Position numbers and translations under genes: made by a program. 64,000 nucleotides of DNA from Aeromicrobium sp. PE09-221 (GTDB taxonomy: Bacteria > Actinomycetota > Actinomycetes > Propionibacteriales > Nocardioidaceae): the NCBI RefSeq assembly GCF_002174305.1, contig NZ_MIJB01000014.1:82047-146046 (forward strand), in the 5' to 3' direction. The notes under the pieces are model-generated. The model searched no databases, was not told where the DNA came from, and saw only the letters and a program-made list of their open reading frames with translations. Below, in pieces: positions 15,977 to 25,008 of the stretch; position 1 is the first letter of the stretch; each line of letters opens with the position of its first letter.

Positions 15977-16671
15977 GCCGCCCTCCTCTCGTCGGCGACG
16001 ACACGGCCGTCAGCGATCGTGACCGCGCGGTCGCAGTGGGCGGCGAGGTCGGGGTCGTGGGTGACGATGACGAGGGTGATGCCCTGTTCCCGGTTGAGGG
16101 TGAACAAGGTGTCCTCGACGGCCTGCCCGGTGGCGGTGTCGAGGTTGCCGGTGGGTTCGTCGGCGAAGATCACCTCGGGGTCGTTGATCAGCGCGCGGGC
16201 GATCACGACCCGCTGCTTCTGCCCGCCGGACAGATCGGTGGCGCGGTTCCGCGCCTTGTCGGCCATGTCCAGGCGCTCGAGCGCCGCCAGCGCCTTGCGC
16301 TCGCGTTCCTTGCGGGAGACGCCGGCGATGCTCAGCGGGAGGGCGACGTTGTCGAGGACCGATGCGCCGGCGATGAGGAAGAACTGCTGGAACACGAACC
16401 CGAAGGTGTCGTTGCGGGTGCGGGCCACCCGTGACGCGGAGAGTCTGGTGGTGTCGGTGCCGTCCAGCGTGATGGTCCCCGTGCTGGGAGTGTCCAGCAA
16501 CGCCATGACGTGCATGAGGGTGGACTTGCCCGATCCACTCTTACCGACGATAGCCAGCGACTCCCCACGGGCAATGCTCAGATCGACTCCCCGCAGCGCG
16601 GTGAAGGCAGACGAGCCTTCCCCGTAGGTCTTGGTTACGTTCGAGACGGTGATCAGATCAGCGGACGTCAT
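15973..16671 (-). CDS. MacB/LolD-type ABC transporter ATP-binding protein
   Basis: ATPase of 232 residues with Walker [11 protein letters not shown]-loop FVFQQFF, signature LSGGQKQR, Walker B VIFADEP and H-loop VTHD. The order and ADEPTGNLD motif are those of the MacB/LolD/FtsE branch, so it pairs with the FtsX-type permease downstream. ATG 16671 overlaps the previous gene by 4 nt. The frame is open upstream but only as a shadow. Confidence 0.9.
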   Translation of the reverse strand: MTSADLITVSNVTKTYGEGSSAFTALRGVDLSIARGESLAIVGKSGSGKSTLMHVMALLDTPSTGTITLDGTDTTRLSASRVARTRNDTFGFVFQQFFLIAGASVLDNVALPLSIAGVSRKERERKALAALERLDMADKARNRATDLSGGQKQRVVIARALINDPEVIFADEPTGNLDTATGQAVEDTLFTLNREQGITLVIVTHDPDLAAHCDRAVTIADGRVVADERRAA

Positions 16672-17336
16672 CCGGTCGTGCCCTGTTCTGCCGTCGCACG
16701 TGCTTTCGGCCGGTCGATCCACCACCCCACCGCCAGCACGATCAGGTTGAGCGTGAGGGTGGTGGCGGCGAGCAGCTTGACGTTCTCCGGCGGGGTGGCC
16801 AGTTGGGAGAGGAGTTGGATGCCGATCAGGAGGGTGAAGATTCCGACGGCGGAGCGGGTACTCATGCCCATGCGTGAGCGGAACACGGCCCAGACGATGA
16901 CCGCCGCGCCCAGCAGCCCGATCTCCAGGGTCGCCGCCGGGACGGGGATGTCCCACATGCCCAAGCCCACCCTGGGCCCGCCGAACCACAGGTCGAGGTC
17001 GGGGCGGTGCACGATCAGGTCGAGGATCCAGTGCGAGAACACCACGGCGCCGAGCACGATCGATGGTCGCCACGGAAGTTTGAACAGTCTCGCCAGGCCG
17101 ATCACCAGCGCGGTCCAGAGGACTGCGGCAGGCAGGCTGTGCGTGAAGGGCATGTAGTCGAGGTGGATCGGGGATCCTGGGAGGTCGGCGTCGACGCGGG
17201 CGACCTCGACACCGGCGATGATCAGCGGCGCCCAGGCCAGATCCAGCGTCTGGGAGGCGGAGAGGTAACTCCACAGCGGGGCACGGCTGTCGACCGCCTT
17301 GCCGGCGAAGCCGGCGGCGAAGTGTCCGACCAGCAT
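16668..17336 (-). CDS. Membrane-bound metal-dependent hydrolase-like protein (YdjM/DUF457-like)
   Basis: Protein of 222 residues starting MLVGHFAAGFAGKA. It has about five TM segments and conserved His/Asp groups (HFAAGF, FTHSLPAA, HWILDLIVHRPDLDLW) arranged as in LexA-regulated YdjM-type membrane hydrolases. The biochemical role of the family is not established. It overlaps the NAD(P)-binding gene by one base and the ABC ATPase by four, so it belongs to the TetR-controlled operon. Confidence 0.65.
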   Translation of the reverse strand: MLVGHFAAGFAGKAVDSRAPLWSYLSASQTLDLAWAPLIIAGVEVARVDADLPGSPIHLDYMPFTHSLPAAVLWTALVIGLARLFKLPWRPSIVLGAVVFSHWILDLIVHRPDLDLWFGGPRVGLGMWDIPVPAATLEIGLLGAAVIVWAVFRSRMGMSTRSAVGIFTLLIGIQLLSQLATPPENVKLLAATTLTLNLIVLAVGWWIDRPKARATAEQGTTG

Positions 17337-18001
17337 CAGCGGCCGCCCCCGGTAGCGGGCATCCACCCGGTCGGGGTGGTGATCAGCAGCCGCTGCCCTG
17401 CGGTCTTCGGGTCGGTGACGACATCGAGGAGCGCCTCGGCGGCGTTGTCCATCGGGAGGGTCGGCAGGCCCGGGACCTTCCCGACCTGATCGAGCCGCTT
17501 GACGGCCGCCTTCTCCGTGAGGGCAGTCGTGTCCCTGAGGTTGACCGGGTACACGATCGTCCACTCCAGCCCGGAGGCCTGCAGTATCTTGTCGGCGGCA
17601 GCCTTGTCGTGAAGGAACTTGCCCAGCGCGGTCCTGTAGACGAGCTTGGCGAGCCCCGACGCCTTCTCGGCGGTGTCGCCGGCGCCGAAGACCGACACAA
17701 GCACCAGGCGGGTGACGCCGGCCTGCTTGACCGCGTCGATGACCCTCGGGAGGCGCTGCTGCATGAACGTTCCATCGCTGGTCTTGCCGGTGATCGACAC
17801 CACCACCACATCGGCGCCCTTCGCAGCGCTAGCGAGGGGAGCGGTGTCCTCGGCTGATCCCTGGACGATCGTGACGCCCTTGCTCCTCGGCACAGCATCG
17901 GGGCGGCGCGCGAACGCGACCACCTCATGTGCTGCTGCGGTTGCTTGTGTGGTGAAACGCGATCCGACATTGCCGGTCGCTCCCAGTACGACGATTCTCA
18001 T
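17336..18001 (-). CDS. NAD(P)H-binding protein, NmrA/atypical SDR type
   Basis: Protein of 221 residues with the N-terminal Rossmann motif VVLGATGNVGS, a Val-Ser-rich strand (VVVVSITG, VLVSVFGAG) and C-terminal YPVNLRDT. Such proteins act as redox sensors or as oxidoreductases lacking the full SDR triad. It overlaps tetR by 4 nt, placing it first among the structural genes. A redox-sensing partner of the regulator is a guess only. Confidence 0.75.
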   Translation of the reverse strand: MRIVVLGATGNVGSRFTTQATAAAHEVVAFARRPDAVPRSKGVTIVQGSAEDTAPLASAAKGADVVVVSITGKTSDGTFMQQRLPRVIDAVKQAGVTRLVLVSVFGAGDTAEKASGLAKLVYRTALGKFLHDKAAADKILQASGLEWTIVYPVNLRDTTALTEKAAVKRLDQVGKVPGLPTLPMDNAAEALLDVVTDPKTAGQRLLITTPTGWMPATGGGR

Positions 18002-18621
18002 AGCGACTCCTTCTGCATAACGTTGATAGCGGTGTGCTCCGGGACGTCAAAGGACGTCTCCAGGGCTCCCTCCAAGGTCGTGATACACAAATCGATGACC
18101 TGCTCACGGACGAGGCCGCCGGCCTCGACGGACTGGCGGGCGGTGAACTCGACGAACGCGAGCCACCCTCCGAGCGCCAGCCGGGTACGCGGGGTGTCCG
18201 GCTGACCGGCGTGCTCCAGCAGCCAACGCATGTGCAGTTGGTGATTGGCCTGCGACAACTCCTGCACCGTCGGCACCGCCGCAGCCGCCGTGTACAACTC
18301 CCGCACGGCGCCGCCACTGGCTGCGAAGAAGTTCAGGTAGGCGCCCAAGGCCCGCTGCAGGTTTTCCCGAGCGCTGAGTGCCGGATCCGGTCTGGTCGCC
18401 TCCAGCAACCGATCCGATTCCGCATGAAGCACCGCCTCCAGCAGCGCCTCCTTGCCCGAGAAGTAGTGATACACCAGCGCACGAGTCACCCCGGCGTCCT
18501 TCGCGATCGCACTCATCGACGCGCCCGCGACACCATCTCGAGTGAAGTGCTCAGCGGCGACCCGGACGATCTGCTCGGAACGATCCTCAGCCCGCATGCG
18601 CCCACGACTTGGATTTGACAC
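17998..18621 (-). CDS. TetR-family regulator
   Basis: Repressor of 207 residues. The HTH reads IVRVAAEHFTRDGVAGASMSAIAKDAGVTRALVYHYF. It is first in the operon tetR-NmrA-YdjM-ABC and divergent from the SDR gene at 18650. The GTG at 18621 lies within the left operator half, and ATG 18598 (MRAEDRSEQ) is a possible start. The twin inverted repeats in the 28-bp gap imply autoregulation and control of both directions. Confidence 0.85.
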   Translation of the reverse strand: MSNPSRGRMRAEDRSEQIVRVAAEHFTRDGVAGASMSAIAKDAGVTRALVYHYFSGKEALLEAVLHAESDRLLEATRPDPALSARENLQRALGAYLNFFAASGGAVRELYTAAAAVPTVQELSQANHQLHMRWLLEHAGQPDTPRTRLALGGWLAFVEFTARQSVEAGGLVREQVIDLCITTLEGALETSFDVPEHTAINVMQKESL

Positions 18622-18656
18622 GTGTCTAATTATACGTCATATTAGTCATGTGTCAA
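18615..18656. promoter_or_regulatory. Twin operator overlapping both divergent start codons
   Basis: TTGACACGTGTCTAAT (18615-18630) and ATTAGTCATGTGTCAA (18641-18656) are inverted copies matching at 14 of 16 positions, and the first also contains the palindrome GACACGTGTC. Both GTG starts (18621 minus, 18650 plus) fall inside the repeats, so the transcripts may have very short or no leaders. Confidence 0.65.
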
Positions 18657-19525
18657 ACAATGAATCGAGCACCCCGCAGAAGTGGACCGCCACCGACCTG
18701 CCCGATCTGACCGGACAGCGGTGGCTGATCACCGGCGCCAGCAACGGACTCGGTCTGGCCACCGCACGGGCCGCCGCCGAACACGGCGCACAAGTCATCC
18801 TCGCGGTGCGCAACCCCGACAAAGGCGAACAGATCGCCCGCACCCTGCCGAGCGCCACTGTCCTCCCGCTCGACCTGTCCTCCCTAGAGGCCGTGCGCAC
18901 AGCCGCAGCGCGGACCGGCGAGGTGGACGTGCTGATCAACAACGCCGGCACGCAGACCGTGCAGCGCGAAGAGACCATTGACGGATTCGAGGCGAACCTG
19001 GGCGTGAACCTCCTCGGCCCCTTCTTGTTCACCCACCTCGTGCTTCCCCAGGTGCGGCGCCGGGTGGTGATCCTCGGGTCGATGGCGCACAAGCGGGCCC
19101 GCTTCGACTTCGACGACCCGCACTTCCGCCACCGCCCCTGGAAAGCCGGGACCGCCTACGCACAGTCCAAACTCGGCGACATGCTCTGGGGATACGAGCT
19201 GAACCGCCGCCTCCTCGCAGACGGCACCAGTGTGGACATGCAACTCGCGCACCCCGGCTGGTCACCCACCGCCGTCGCCAACCCCACCGGCAACCCGGTC
19301 ATCGGATGGGCTGCCGGTGTCATCGGCCAGCCACCCGCGATGGGCGCCCTGCCCACCCTCTACGCCGCCACCCAACACCTCACGCCCGGCAGCTACATCG
19401 GCCCCGGCGGCCCCTTCGAACTGCGCGGCTACCCCAAAACCGTCGAACGCGCCGCCGCAGCAAGCGACCCGGACGCCGCCCGCCGGGTATGGGAGTTCGC
19501 CTCCCACGAAGTCGGCACCGCCTGA
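18650..19525 (+). CDS. Short-chain dehydrogenase/reductase (SDR)
   Basis: Oxidoreductase of 291 residues with TGASNGLG, VLINNAGTQ, the catalytic Ser in VILGSMAHK and YAQSK. It is a paralog of 11372-12274. The start is taken as GTG 18650 (VSNNESSTPQKW), because the frame upstream overlaps the divergent regulator. It is likely induced with the TetR-ABC operon. The substrate is unknown. Confidence 0.85.
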   Translation: MSNNESSTPQKWTATDLPDLTGQRWLITGASNGLGLATARAAAEHGAQVILAVRNPDKGEQIARTLPSATVLPLDLSSLEAVRTAAARTGEVDVLINNAGTQTVQREETIDGFEANLGVNLLGPFLFTHLVLPQVRRRVVILGSMAHKRARFDFDDPHFRHRPWKAGTAYAQSKLGDMLWGYELNRRLLADGTSVDMQLAHPGWSPTAVANPTGNPVIGWAAGVIGQPPAMGALPTLYAATQHLTPGSYIGPGGPFELRGYPKTVERAAAASDPDAARRVWEFASHEVGTA

Positions 19526-19701
19526 CTTTGTTTCAGGGTCGACTGTTTGTCGACGACGAAGAGTGATCACATTGGAGGACTATCGCGGCGTCGTTCAGAT
19601 CACGACGCCAGTCCGCATCCCCTCGGGTCAGCTACTGTGTCGCTGTCGCGCGTCAAGATTTTGGCAGGGTCGTTATGTAGGTCCTGAAGGAGAATTTGAA
19701 G
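19526..19701. other. Intergenic region with a short inverted repeat
   Basis: Apart from GTCGACtgtttGTCGAC near 19540 I see no gene or clear signal. The right half is probably the flank of the transposase remnant. Confidence 0.4.
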
Positions 19702-20270
19702 ATGGGAAGACACCCGCAGATTCCGGTGGAGCAGAAGACCCGGATCGTGCTCAGCGTGATCGCTGGCGAGTTGTCGATCGCTGATGCTGCTCGTCGCGAG
19801 AAAGTCAGCGAGTAGTCGATAAGTCGCTGGAAGGCTGAGTTCCTCGATGCCGGCAAGACCGCGCTGGCGGCTGGTCGTAGTGCGCCGTCGAGCCGAGAAG
19901 AACAGCTCGAGGCTGAGGTGGTCGAGCTGACGCAGGCCCTCGGTGAGGCGGCCGTGGAGATCCGGGTCTGGAAGAAGAGCGCCGAGGGCCGCTTGGGACC
20001 TCGAGGTGATCAGGCGCGAGTTTGGGATGTCGACCGCGAGGTGGTGCAGGAAATTTGACATCCCGGAACGGAACGGGCGACGTTGGCAGGCCAAAGCCAG
20101 CCGTGACGTTCCAGCGCGTGGTCCGTGGCCGTAGCCAGCCTGGGACGCCGCACGAGATCGGGTCCTGGCGCACGCGTCTGCTCACCCGGTGCCGGGTCAT
20201 CGCAAGACCTGGGCGCTGGTCCGTCGCGACGGTCACGTCGTGTCAGAGGTGACAGTGCGCCAACCAGTTT
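19702..20270 (+). pseudogene. IS3-like transposase remnant (orfA and start of orfB)
   Basis: From ATG 19702 the frame reads MGRHPQIPVEQKTRIVLSVI, then ELSIADAARREKVSE, an HTH_Tnp_1 pattern. A TAG stop at 19813-19815 interrupts it. The coiled region EEQLEAEVVELTQAL follows in the same frame. Pieces of orfB (HPVPGHRKTWALVRRDGH) appear in another frame before the homology stops near 20260. No catalytic domain remains. Confidence 0.7.
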
Positions 20271-20347
20271 GCGAATTCGGCGATCCATAAAGCTGATGCC
20301 TACGAGGCATGAGCAATGTGTGCCATGAACCAATACCGCGTCCTTGA

Positions 20348-20362
20348 TTGACGATATGTCAA
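20348..20362. promoter_or_regulatory. Inverted repeat upstream of the ABC importer operon
   Basis: TTGACgatatGTCAA is a perfect palindrome with 5-bp arms about 80 bp before the binding-protein start. It fits the T-N11-A form of LysR sites and could also hold a -35 element (TTGACG). Assignment to the LysR protein at 23977 is a guess. Confidence 0.35.
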
Positions 20363-20441
20363 GATTGTGTCTAGCATCACACCAGTGATCGCTGTGAATC
20401 CCGTACAGCGGCTCTCGTCATGGGAATGAGAAGGAATTCTG

Positions 20442-21440
20442 ATGAAGCGTGCGTTGAAGAAGGCAGCCATTCTGGTCGCGGCGATGAGTACGATCATGGC
20501 TGCGGGGGCATGTGGGAGCGGTGAGTCTGGGCAAGGGAATGCTGACGACCTGACAGTTCTTCGTGTTGCGGTGAACTCTGGAATCTCCTCGCTCCCAGTC
20601 AAAATTGCGATGGAGAATGGCATCTTCGAGGAGAATGGCCTCGCAATCGAGTTGACTGAGGGGTCCGATGTTCCCGCGTGGCAGGCCGCGGTCGGCAAGC
20701 AATTTGACATCGTGGTGACTTCGCCGGCGAACTATGGGCCGTCGGTCGCCAAGGGTCTGGATAACACGGTCTTGTACAACATGACGCAGTCGGGTGAGGG
20801 ATACCTGTCAATCCCGATCGTGTCGCGCGATCCGATCACCAAGTTCGCTGATCTTGAAGGCAAGACGATCGGCGCCACTGCTTTGACCGGAACGTCGCCG
20901 GATGGACTCAAGTACCTGCTTTCGGAGGCGGGGCTTTCTCCTGACTCCATCAAGCTCATCCAACTTCCATACAGCGCACACCCAGATAACTTGAAGGCCG
21001 GCAACGTCGATGCGGTGCTGTCGGCTAATCCGTACTTCCCGGGCCTTGCAGAGGACGGGTTCCACGTCTTCCCTGAAGATGTTCCGGCTGCTGCGATGGC
21101 CGCGGTCACGAACGGAAAGTCAAAGACCGCGTCCCCGCTGATGTTTTGCGCGAACACCGTGTGGGTGGAAAAGAACGCTGATGTGGTCAACGCATGGGTC
21201 AAGTCCGTGCAGGAAGCTGCGAAATTCTCGAATGAGAACAAGGAAGAGGCGCGCGCGATCCTCACTCAGTGGTTGAACTTCTCTGACGACCTCGCGGCGC
21301 AGGTGATCATTCCCGACTTTGAGGAGGAGGTCGACGCCGAGCTCATCGAGACCCACATGCTCGGGACGTGGGACATCCTCAAGAACAACGGTGGTGTTCA
21401 AGGTGAGTTCCCGCTCGACAAGTTGAAGATCCATAAGTGA
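20442..21440 (+). CDS. ABC transporter substrate-binding lipoprotein (SsuA/TauA/NrtA-like)
   Basis: Binding protein of 332 residues. Lys-rich start, hydrophobic stretch and lipobox AAGAC place the lipid-modified Cys at residue 24. The mature part follows the NMT1/SsuA fold: LRVAVNSGISSLPVKIAMENGIFEENGL, GKQFDIVVTSPAN, LEGKTIGATALTGTSPDG. The class imports sulfonates, nitrate, taurine, thiamine precursors or aromatic acids. The ligand is not deducible here. The three genes for the ATPase and two permeases follow, all in one direction. Confidence 0.88.
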   Translation: MKRALKKAAILVAAMSTIMAAGACGSGESGQGNADDLTVLRVAVNSGISSLPVKIAMENGIFEENGLAIELTEGSDVPAWQAAVGKQFDIVVTSPANYGPSVAKGLDNTVLYNMTQSGEGYLSIPIVSRDPITKFADLEGKTIGATALTGTSPDGLKYLLSEAGLSPDSIKLIQLPYSAHPDNLKAGNVDAVLSANPYFPGLAEDGFHVFPEDVPAAAMAAVTNGKSKTASPLMFCANTVWVEKNADVVNAWVKSVQEAAKFSNENKEEARAILTQWLNFSDDLAAQVIIPDFEEEVDAELIETHMLGTWDILKNNGGVQGEFPLDKLKIHK

Positions 21441-21471
21441 GAGCGCTGGGAATGAAGGCAGGGAGCCGCAC

Positions 21472-22317
21472 ATGAGGCGTTCCACCATGGCTGGTGATGC
21501 ACAGACGAATGACGAGCCGGAGGAGTCGGCGTCCTCGCCCGTGTATGAGTTGAAGGAGGTGGCGGTTGATCTGACGGGCGTGCTTGGCACTCGTCGGATC
21601 TTGTCGGACATCTCGCTAACGGTCCACCAGCGAGAGATCGTGGGAATCGTCGGTCGCTCTGGAACGGGTAAAACCACGTTGATGCGTGCTCTCGGGGGAC
21701 TGACGGCACCCGCGGCGGGGGAACTCCTCCTGAACGGGGAGCCGATCTCGGGTACTCCCGAGGGCGTCGTCACGATCTTTCAGGATTATGGCAACGCGCT
21801 GCTCCCTTGGCGCACTGTTGCCAAGAATGTCGCACTTCCTCTCGAAGGTCGGATGCGGCGCTCTGAGATTCGTGAGCGCGTTGACCGGGCGATTGATTCT
21901 GTGCAGCTCCGGGGTCGCGAGAATGACTACCTGAACAGCCTGTCGGGAGGCATGCAACAGCGGGTACAGATTGCCAGGGCGTTGGCCGTCAACCCTGCTG
22001 TACTTCTGATGGATGAGCCATTTGGGGCCTTGGATGCTTTGACCAAGGCGTCCCTTCAAGACGTCTTGCTCGACCTACATAGTCACAACGACGCGACGAT
22101 CATCTTCATCACACACGACTTGGATGAGGCGATCTATCTGAGCGACCGTACCTTCGTTATTTCTGGCGATGTGAGTGCAGGAGATCCCGGTCATCTCTCA
22201 CTCGAACTTGATGTGGAGCTGCCTCGACCACGACACCAAGTTCGCACGCGAGAGTCGCCGGACTATCTTTTCTTGCGACATACGTTAGGCGATGCGATCG
22301 ACTTGGCGAGAGGTTGA
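21472..22317 (+). CDS. ABC transporter ATP-binding protein (SsuB/TauB-like)
   Basis: ATPase of 281 residues. It has Walker A GRSGTGKT, Q-loop FQDYGNALLPW (typical of the nitrate/sulfonate class), signature LSGGMQQR, Walker B LLMDEPFGALD and switch ITHD. A 20-residue acidic N-terminal extension precedes the core. ATG 21490 is an alternative start. Confidence 0.9.
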   Translation: MRRSTMAGDAQTNDEPEESASSPVYELKEVAVDLTGVLGTRRILSDISLTVHQREIVGIVGRSGTGKTTLMRALGGLTAPAAGELLLNGEPISGTPEGVVTIFQDYGNALLPWRTVAKNVALPLEGRMRRSEIRERVDRAIDSVQLRGRENDYLNSLSGGMQQRVQIARALAVNPAVLLMDEPFGALDALTKASLQDVLLDLHSHNDATIIFITHDLDEAIYLSDRTFVISGDVSAGDPGHLSLELDVELPRPRHQVRTRESPDYLFLRHTLGDAIDLARG

Positions 22318-22320
22318 GGC

Positions 22321-23073
22321 GTGAGAAATCTCAACCTTCTTGGGACCGCGGTCATCGGCTTGGTGATCGGATTGTGGGAAGTGGCCGCCAGGTGGGGACC
22401 TCTCGCGGATCTGGACGCACTTCCGAGCCCAGGTGAGATCGTCGCGGCATTCGGAGAGTTGCTCTCCGATGGCTCGCTCATTCCGGCGGTCGTGCATACG
22501 CTCTGGATTGCACTGCTCGCCGCGGTCGTCGCTATCTCAGCAGGAACCGTGCTGGGACTCCTTCTCGGGGCTTCGTCGGCCTTTCGGCTGGTGACCCAAA
22601 GCAGTTTCGACGTGCTGCGTACGATCCCAGCGGTTTCGATCATGCCTGTCCTACTGCTCTTGCTAGGCCCGGAGCCGCGCACGGAGATCATTGCCGGATC
22701 CATTGCCGCGACCTGGCCGATGCTGGTGAATGCCGCCGACGGAGTCCGCTCGGTCCATCCGCGCCTCGCTGAGGTCGGCCAGGTGTTCGGGTTCAGCAGG
22801 ACGCGAGTAGCAGTAAGACTGACGCTGCCTGCGGTCGTCCCAAACCTGCTCGTCGGTGCGAGGTTGGCCGTTGTTACTGCCTTATTGGCGACGCTCCTCG
22901 CTGAAATGATCATTGTTCCGACCGGGCTCGGCTGGGCGTTGATCAGTGCACAGAATGCGATTCAGATGGCCCAGATGTGGGTGGTCGTCGTGGTCTGTGG
23001 GTGGATCGGATGGCTTCTCAGCATCGCACTCACCCAGATCGCCCGAAATCTTCAGCCCGGAGGAGCCCGATGA
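22321..23073 (+). CDS. ABC transporter permease (SsuC-like)
   Basis: Membrane protein of 250 residues, start GTG 22321, with about six TM helices. The coupling-helix region AEVGQVFGFSRTRVAVRLTLPAVVPNLLVGARLA matches the EAA motif of this importer class. It overlaps the next permease by 4 nt. Two different permeases suggest a heterodimeric channel. Confidence 0.88.
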   Translation: MRNLNLLGTAVIGLVIGLWEVAARWGPLADLDALPSPGEIVAAFGELLSDGSLIPAVVHTLWIALLAAVVAISAGTVLGLLLGASSAFRLVTQSSFDVLRTIPAVSIMPVLLLLLGPEPRTEIIAGSIAATWPMLVNAADGVRSVHPRLAEVGQVFGFSRTRVAVRLTLPAVVPNLLVGARLAVVTALLATLLAEMIIVPTGLGWALISAQNAIQMAQMWVVVVVCGWIGWLLSIALTQIARNLQPGGAR

Positions 23074-23903
23074 GTACGCAAGTGGATTCGACTTTGGCGC
23101 TGGCGACCAGCCCGCGCAAAGGACGCCGGCTCAAGGTGAAGCGACGCAATACTCGGGGAGCCGGCCGTATGCTCGTCGGGCTCCTGCCGTTGGTTCTCGG
23201 CCTGGCCCTGTGGGAGGCACTGGGCACCGATCAGTCCTTCTCCTTTCCCCGCCCGTCCAGCTGGTGGGCCGCTGCGAGCGACATGTGGCAGGCAGGCGAG
23301 CTGGCTCCCGCGCTTCGGCGTACGGTGCTCACGTTCGTCCTCGGGCTGTCGGCTTCCATCGTGGTGGGTTCAGCACTTGGTTGGCTGATCGGCGCGTCGA
23401 CTCGCTTCCATCAGGCTCTCAATCCGATCCTGGAGTTCATCCGATCGACTCCCTCCGTGGCGATTGTCCCCGTGGCCACAGTCCTGTTCGGTGTGAGTAT
23501 GCGGATGAGCATCGTGGTCATGCTGACGGCTATTATCTGGCCGGTATTGCTCTCCACCACGACTGCCCGCAGGACGATCACGCCGGTGCGACTGGAGATG
23601 GGCCATGTTGTGGGGTTGAGTCGTTCTGATCAGATGCGCAAGGTGGTCTTCCCTTCGCTACTGCCGGCGATCATGACCGGAACGCGTGTCTCGGCGTCCC
23701 AGGGCCTGATCATCGCGCTGATCATCGACATCATCGGTTCCGGAGAGGGAATCGGGCGCGTGCTGGTCGAGAAGCAGCAGTTGTACGAAGCGGCTTCAGT
23801 TTGGGCGTTGATGGTCATTATCGGTCTGCTGGGACTGGTCGCGAATGGACTTGTCGGAGCCGTCGACTCCTACGTTCAGCGTGGCTGGAGGACCGAGAGT
23901 TGA
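23070..23903 (+). CDS. ABC transporter permease (SsuC-like), second subunit
   Basis: Membrane protein of 277 residues starting at ATG 23070 (MSTQVDSTLAL), with a basic cytoplasmic N-terminus (RKGRRLKVKRRNTRG) before the first TM. The EAA-type loop EMGHVVGLSRSDQMRKVVFPSLLPAIMTGTR is clear. It is paralogous to the preceding gene, and together they would form the channel for the ATPase at 21472. Confidence 0.88.
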   Translation: MSTQVDSTLALATSPRKGRRLKVKRRNTRGAGRMLVGLLPLVLGLALWEALGTDQSFSFPRPSSWWAAASDMWQAGELAPALRRTVLTFVLGLSASIVVGSALGWLIGASTRFHQALNPILEFIRSTPSVAIVPVATVLFGVSMRMSIVVMLTAIIWPVLLSTTTARRTITPVRLEMGHVVGLSRSDQMRKVVFPSLLPAIMTGTRVSASQGLIIALIIDIIGSGEGIGRVLVEKQQLYEAASVWALMVIIGLLGLVANGLVGAVDSYVQRGWRTES

Positions 23904-23976
23904 CTGGATCGGGTATCGGTTCGCGCCGGCGTAGGAGCGCGCGTGGCCAAAGCGTCGCAGGTCTTGGCCGTTCCGG

Positions 23977-24906
23977 ATGCTAGATCTCAGGGTCCTGCGG
24001 TACTTGGTGGCCGTTGCCGACGAAGGAAGCCTCACTGCGGCTTCGGAATTGGTTCTAGTCGCGCAACCGTCCTTGTCGCGTCAGTTGCGGAAGCTCGAGT
24101 ACTCACTGGGCTTCCCCCTGTTCGACCGATCATCGAATTGCTTGTCGCTGACCAGCGCTGGCTATGTTTTCGCACAGGAGTCCCGCAGCCTCATCAGTCA
24201 CGCGGAATCGGTCGAGAGAATTGCGAGGCGGTTCGCCGATGGTCTCACTGAGCGAGTTGTCGTACATGCGCCGCCCACGATCGTCGACGATCTGGTGTCA
24301 CCCTTTATTGCGACAGAGTTGCGGGCAAGTGATCCCATGATCGATGTGACTCCGGTCCCGACTACAGCGCGCTTCACACCCCTCGAGGAAGGGGCGGATA
24401 TCGCCATCGCGTTCGCGCCTGCTCCGTCGCGATATATCTCAAGAATACTGGGGACAATACCCCTGTTCGCGCAGATGCCGAGTGGGCATCGTCTCGCATG
24501 CCAAGACTCGATCGATATGACGGAGCTTTCGAGCGAGACGGTCATTGCTCTGGAGGGAGCCAGTCGGACCCGGCAGCTGCTAGTGCGCGGACGAAATCGC
24601 GTATCGCAGAGGGGAGACGAGATTCTCAGCTCTCCGAATCCGCTGGCTGCGCAGGCCTTGGCTGCGGCAGGTCGAGGCGTCGCAGTATCGACGAGTATGC
24701 CCAGATTTGGGCTCCGCGCGGTTCCGCTTCGCACGAAGGGTGATGTCGTCGAAGTCCAGGCATGGTGCGCCTGGCGTTCGGGGCACCATGCTGCGCCGGT
24801 CATCGAGGACCTGGCGGAACGTCTCGCTTCGCGATACGTGCGGCTTATACGCAGCTTGTCCCGTCAGGACCATAGCGACACGAAGGTGATCACCTCGGCG
24901 ACCTGA
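23977..24906 (+). CDS. LysR-family transcriptional regulator
   Basis: Regulator of 309 residues with the N-terminal winged HTH MLDLRVLRYLVAVADEGSLTAASELVLVAQPSLSRQLRKLE, followed by a periplasmic-binding-protein-like effector domain. It follows the ABC importer in the same direction after 73 nt and precedes an acyl-CoA dehydrogenase. The most economical reading is that it controls uptake and first oxidation of a carboxylic or aromatic acid. That is inference. Confidence 0.88.
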   Translation: MLDLRVLRYLVAVADEGSLTAASELVLVAQPSLSRQLRKLEYSLGFPLFDRSSNCLSLTSAGYVFAQESRSLISHAESVERIARRFADGLTERVVVHAPPTIVDDLVSPFIATELRASDPMIDVTPVPTTARFTPLEEGADIAIAFAPAPSRYISRILGTIPLFAQMPSGHRLACQDSIDMTELSSETVIALEGASRTRQLLVRGRNRVSQRGDEILSSPNPLAAQALAAAGRGVAVSTSMPRFGLRAVPLRTKGDVVEVQAWCAWRSGHHAAPVIEDLAERLASRYVRLIRSLSRQDHSDTKVITSAT

Positions 24907-25008
24907 TCGCTCTCGCCCCTCCCCGTTCGCCCTGCTCCTCAGCTTCAGCCGAATGCCTGAGTACCCGCCACTGTACAAATCGATCACTTCGCGAGGAAAG
25001 TAGGAGTA

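Noticed and set aside
14636..16627. A 663-residue plus-strand open frame over the MacB-type operon
   Set aside because: Gly/Asp/Glu-rich shadow of the FtsX and ATPase genes on the opposite strand, with no family features.
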